Origin: a virus
DNA length: 40,479 nt
Virus record (IMG/VR): IMGVR_UViG_3300035698_012242
Coordinates: 1 to 40,479 of that record
Reading direction: 5' to 3' (one strand)
The translations under genes and the position numbers were made by a program. Shown one piece after another: positions 38,456-40,479 of the stretch; position 1 is the first letter of the stretch; every line of letters starts with the position of its first letter. Under the pieces are notes generated by a model. The model was given only the letters and a program-made list of their open reading frames with translations. It was not told the DNA's origin and did no database searches.

Positions 38456-38664
38456 AAAGATACACAGAGAAACAGATTAAAGAATTAAGTTTAAAGCAAT
38501 TGAGAGAGTATAAAGATAATCTTAGAGATTATATTAAAGAGAAAGGTTGGGATGAAATACAAAATGAATTAAGGGCACATTGGGATTATGTTGATACTAA
38601 ACTTCAAATCACTGAGATTAATAGTGGTAATATGAGTTATAATTACTTGGAGGATTTAAAATAA
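38452..38664 (+). CDS. Small charged protein (70 aa)
   Basis: ATGA-coupled. MKRYTEKQIKELSLKQLREY... is a basic helical N-terminus followed by LRAHWDYVDTKLQITEINSG. A small coiled-coil-like protein; no family recognised. Confidence 0.6.
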   Translation: MKRYTEKQIKELSLKQLREYKDNLRDYIKEKGWDEIQNELRAHWDYVDTKLQITEINSGNMSYNYLEDLK

Positions 38665-38665
38665 A

Positions 38666-38812
38666 ATGACTATAATATCTCTCAAATTAAGAAAAGAAAT
38701 TATGATTCATATTTGTGATTGTGATAGGTTTAATGATGTACATTTGAAAGGATGTAGATGGTTAAAAGTTGAAAGGCATATGATGAAAGAGGGTATTCAG
38801 TTTTATTTTTGA
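38666..38812 (+). CDS. Small Cys-containing protein (48 aa)
   Basis: Starts 1 nt after the upstream stop: MTIISLKLRKEIMIHICDCD... with CDC and a further Cys, basic. Last gene before the structured 300-nt gap. Confidence 0.5.
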   Translation: MTIISLKLRKEIMIHICDCDRFNDVHLKGCRWLKVERHMMKEGIQFYF

Positions 38813-39111
38813 TCAAGGGGGTAGTATAGTGGTTGATTAATATCCAAATATTAACATTTAGGTGAATAATCTTTAATAAGCGATTGGGTTAATCAGAATT
38901 AATATTTGGTTAACCTAAATTGGTATCAAAAATAATAAATAACCTTAAAAACACATACTTTGTATTACTTATAAATAATTAATTATTATTTTAGTTTATA
39001 TTAAGTATGAAGTATTGTATAAAAGGAACATTTAAATACAAGTTATGTAACCCATAGTTATAATTGAATAAGAAGTAATGGTTATTAAAAAGAAACAAGG
39101 AGAGATCAAAA
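38813..39111 (+). other. Structured intergenic region with alternative stems and a promoter
   Basis: About 300 nt with no gene. 38817-38845 resembles the 5' part of an archaeal tRNA (GGGGGTAGTATAGTGGTT), but no matching 3' acceptor half follows. There are mutually exclusive stems: local TTAATAT-CCAA-ATATTAA (38837-38854) or long-range CCAAATATTAA (38844-38854) with TTAATATTTGG (38899-38909). ATTTAGGT (38856-38863) can also pair with ACCTAAAT (38913-38920), forming a pseudoknot-like arrangement. A TATA box follows at 39031. Confidence 0.55.
39031..39038 (+). promoter_or_regulatory. TATA box upstream of 39112 gene
   Basis: AAGGAACATTTAAATACAAG contains TTTAAATA preceded by a purine-rich BRE-like stretch. 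A start about 25 nt downstream (near 39060) leaves a leader of about 50 nt with AAGGAGAG just before the ATG. Confidence 0.5.
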
Positions 39112-39504
39112 ATGCAAGAATCAGAAATACATAACAAAACCTGGACAATAATTCCAGATTTAAAGAGAATAACTAATAGGGTGACAGGGTTACAACCAGA
39201 AGAACAAGAATGTACAATTAATGTATTAAAAGCTGGATTGACAGATATTGAAAAACCAGAGATTCAAGTTGATTGTTCATATAGTGAATACATAACAGAA
39301 TTAGCTAAAAGTGAATATTTTACATTAACTGAAATATTAGTTTCAGATAACCCATTAAGAAAAGGAAGTGTTTTAGCTATTAAGGGGATTTTAAAGTTAA
39401 AAGGTTTAACTATTAGAAAGAAAATACCTGTATTCAGTGAAGAAGATAAGAAAAGGAGAAGTGATCAAGCTAAGATTAACTTAAACAGTAAAAAGAATAA
39501 ATAG
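39112..39504 (+). CDS. Hypothetical protein (130 aa)
   Basis: AAGGAGAGATCAAAA precedes the ATG, the best ribosome-binding site of this block. Beta-helix mixture with TFTLTEILVSDNP-like and VLAIKGILKLKGLTIRKKIP stretches and a Lys/Asn-rich tail (QAKINLNSKKNK). No domain recognised. Confidence 0.65.
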   Translation: MQESEIHNKTWTIIPDLKRITNRVTGLQPEEQECTINVLKAGLTDIEKPEIQVDCSYSEYITELAKSEYFTLTEILVSDNPLRKGSVLAIKGILKLKGLTIRKKIPVFSEEDKKRRSDQAKINLNSKKNK

Positions 39505-39512
39505 GTGTTAAA

Positions 39513-39902
39513 TTGAATACATTCGATTTAAGGGCATTACCAACACCAACTATACATTGGAAAGAATTTAAACCTAACAAAATTGAAATTCATAAATGTT
39601 TAATATATGACATATTCAATCCTAAAATATTCAAAGTAAACACAGATTATGAATATTACATTTGGAAGATTAAACCAATATCAGGATTTAAAGAAGTAAT
39701 ATATGATTTTAATCTTAAACATATAATGCATTTACCATCAAAAGGTTTTCAATTAGCATGGGAGAAAGCACCAAATTATAAAGAGATCACCCATAGAAGA
39801 AAAGTTGATGTTGAATTAAGTTTCAAGAGAGAAAGTAAAAAGATATTAAATATAATTGAAAGGAATTGGTTAGATCCTTATGAGGATTTATTAAATAAGT
39901 AG
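39513..39902 (+). CDS. Hypothetical protein, TTG start (129 aa)
   Basis: AATAGGTGTTAAA precedes TTG 39513. The protein (NTFDLRALPTPTIHWKEFKP...) is aromatic and basic, with predicted strands and a helical C-terminus (KKILNIIERNWLDPYEDLLN). No recognised family. Confidence 0.6.
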   Translation: MNTFDLRALPTPTIHWKEFKPNKIEIHKCLIYDIFNPKIFKVNTDYEYYIWKIKPISGFKEVIYDFNLKHIMHLPSKGFQLAWEKAPNYKEITHRRKVDVELSFKRESKKILNIIERNWLDPYEDLLNK

Positions 39903-39916
39903 ACATAATGTGTATT

Positions 39917-39945
39917 TTATACGAACTTTTCTGAAAAGGAAAAGT
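39917..39945 (+). repeat. Hairpin leader repeat, copy 3
   Basis: TTATACGAACTTTTCTGAAAAGGAAAAGT: the same TTATACGAA box followed by a hairpin ACTTTTC-TGAAAAG-GAAAAGT. The stem differs from copies 1-2 but keeps pairing. The following AACAGGTGAAAAA is the ribosome-binding region of the next gene. Confidence 0.7.
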
Positions 39946-39959
39946 AAACAGGTGAAAAA

Positions 39960-40202
39960 ATGAATATTAAAAGATTAAAAGAGAATAATTTTGGTTGGAG
40001 AATAAAATTAGTTCATAGAAAAGGAATGGATCTTTCGATAATTCATGAAAATAATCATTTAAAATATTGGAAAGAATCTAAAAGGCAGGGGCATAATGTT
40101 TTTATTGATATTAAATATTTAAAAGAATTAAGAGATTTTATTGAAGATATAATATTTTTAGAAAAAATAAAGAATGAATTAAAACCATCCCAGAGGTATT
40201 AA
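39960..40202 (+). CDS. Hypothetical basic protein (80 aa)
   Basis: ACAGGTGAAAAA precedes the ATG, after hairpin leader copy 3. MNIKRLKENNFGWRIKLVHR..., then a helical C-terminal half. Function unknown. Confidence 0.6.
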   Translation: MNIKRLKENNFGWRIKLVHRKGMDLSIIHENNHLKYWKESKRQGHNVFIDIKYLKELRDFIEDIIFLEKIKNELKPSQRY

Positions 40203-40204
40203 AA

Positions 40205-40479
40205 ATGAAAACAAGTTTATTATTGAAAGCAAGAAATGCAAAAAAGATTCCTATTTATTGTGAAGATGAAGAAGCTAGAATTTTTACAAAACAAATATTA
40301 GGAACAAATATTACCAAATATTTACTTTTTAATAAACTTAATTTAGGATGCCCATCTTATGTAAATCTTGTTAAACAAAAAATTCCTGAGTTTGAGTATC
40401 CTAAATGTATTATAGTGCTTGATGGTGATTTTAAAAATATACCTGAGAAATATAATCATATTTTGACACTCCCTGGAAA
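40205..40479 (+). CDS. TOPRIM-like domain protein, cut by window end
   Basis: Open from ATG 40205 to the window edge (91 codons). PIYCEDEEARIFTKQIL near residues 16-32 and CIIVLDGDFKN about 68-78 resemble the Glu and DxD motifs of TOPRIM domains as found in OLD-type nucleases; NHILTLPG follows, as in those proteins. The missing C-terminus prevents a firm call. Confidence 0.5.
   Translation, partial: MKTSLLLKARNAKKIPIYCEDEEARIFTKQILGTNITKYLLFNKLNLGCPSYVNLVKQKIPEFEYPKCIIVLDGDFKNIPEKYNHILTLPG

Noticed and set aside
38815-38910. tRNA gene, possibly intron-containing
   Set aside because: The 5' part (GGGGGTAGTATAGTGGTT) is tRNA-like, but no CCCCC-type acceptor 3' strand or proper T-arm follows within 150 nt, and the anticodon stem only closes with an implausible gap.
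1-40479. CRISPR array
   Set aside because: No regularly spaced repeats of 24-37 bp with unique spacers; the repeats present are dispersed leaders, a 90-bp duplication and AT iterons.
1-40479. Closed circular genome
   Set aside because: Joining end to start would keep the last frame open into the first gene, but it would also break the repeat expected before position 1, and no terminal overlap is visible.

Overview
The window is about 40 kb of a very AT-rich, densely packed genome of a tailed double-stranded DNA virus (Caudoviricetes-type) or its provirus. It carries a full HK97-type head and tail set: terminase, portal, a capsid-protease fusion, neck and completion proteins, tail tube, tail chaperones, tape measure and hub. 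No ribosomal, tRNA or central metabolic genes are visible. I favour an archaeal host. TTTATATA-type TATA boxes sit at archaeal spacing, one about 26 nt before a start codon as for a leaderless mRNA. U-tract terminators lie directly after stop codons. There is a primase of archaeo-eukaryotic type, no recognisable peptidoglycan hydrolase, and a very large secreted Cys- and N-x-S/T-rich protein. Low GC and many tiny zinc-ribbon genes fit a DPANN-type host, but that is inference, and a bacterial host is not excluded.

Layout. (1) 8-9284, plus strand: early or replication genes, many starting on ATGA overlaps. They include a DEDD 3'-5' exonuclease, a probable OB-fold ssDNA-binding protein, a Dam-like methyltransferase, an Rnl2-like RNA ligase, a helicase-like ATPase split by an intein in its P-loop, a small stand-alone primase, and a swarm of small CxxC proteins. 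(2) 9359-35428, minus strand: late genes. In transcription order these are small Cys-rich genes, a GIY-YIG nuclease, a terminase-small candidate, the large terminase, a cassette of Cys-rich and membrane proteins, portal, an accessory head protein, protease-scaffold-capsid fusion, two tandem decoration paralogues, neck and tail completion proteins, tail tube, an HNH nuclease, tail chaperones, tape measure, a membrane-anchored Cys-rich protein, a 1423-residue secreted protein, tail hub and small membrane (lysis?) proteins. (3) 35429-36251: an extremely AT-rich non-coding divergent region with tandem repeats, a palindrome and promoters facing both ways. It is the best origin/control candidate. 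(4) 36252-40479, plus strand: small, translationally coupled, mostly unknown genes, a structured intergenic RNA/DNA element near 38.85 kb, and a TOPRIM-like gene cut by the window end.

The two plus-strand blocks probably form one early unit if the genome is circular or circularly permuted, but the window itself does not prove closure. The late unit seems to contain its own high-expression sub-unit for capsid and decoration proteins (27.25 to 24.18 kb), bounded by a TATA-like motif and two U-tract terminators.

Most notable are: a 58-bp perfect, in-frame copy of part of the neck gene inside an early small gene 15 kb away in inverted orientation; a P-loop intein; an HNH nuclease whose C-terminal domain resembles the gene just upstream; repeated hairpin leaders before early genes; a 90-bp tandem duplication that copies a ribosome-binding site and start codon; a zinc-ribbon gene with an in-frame stop; and large exported proteins inside the tail cluster.
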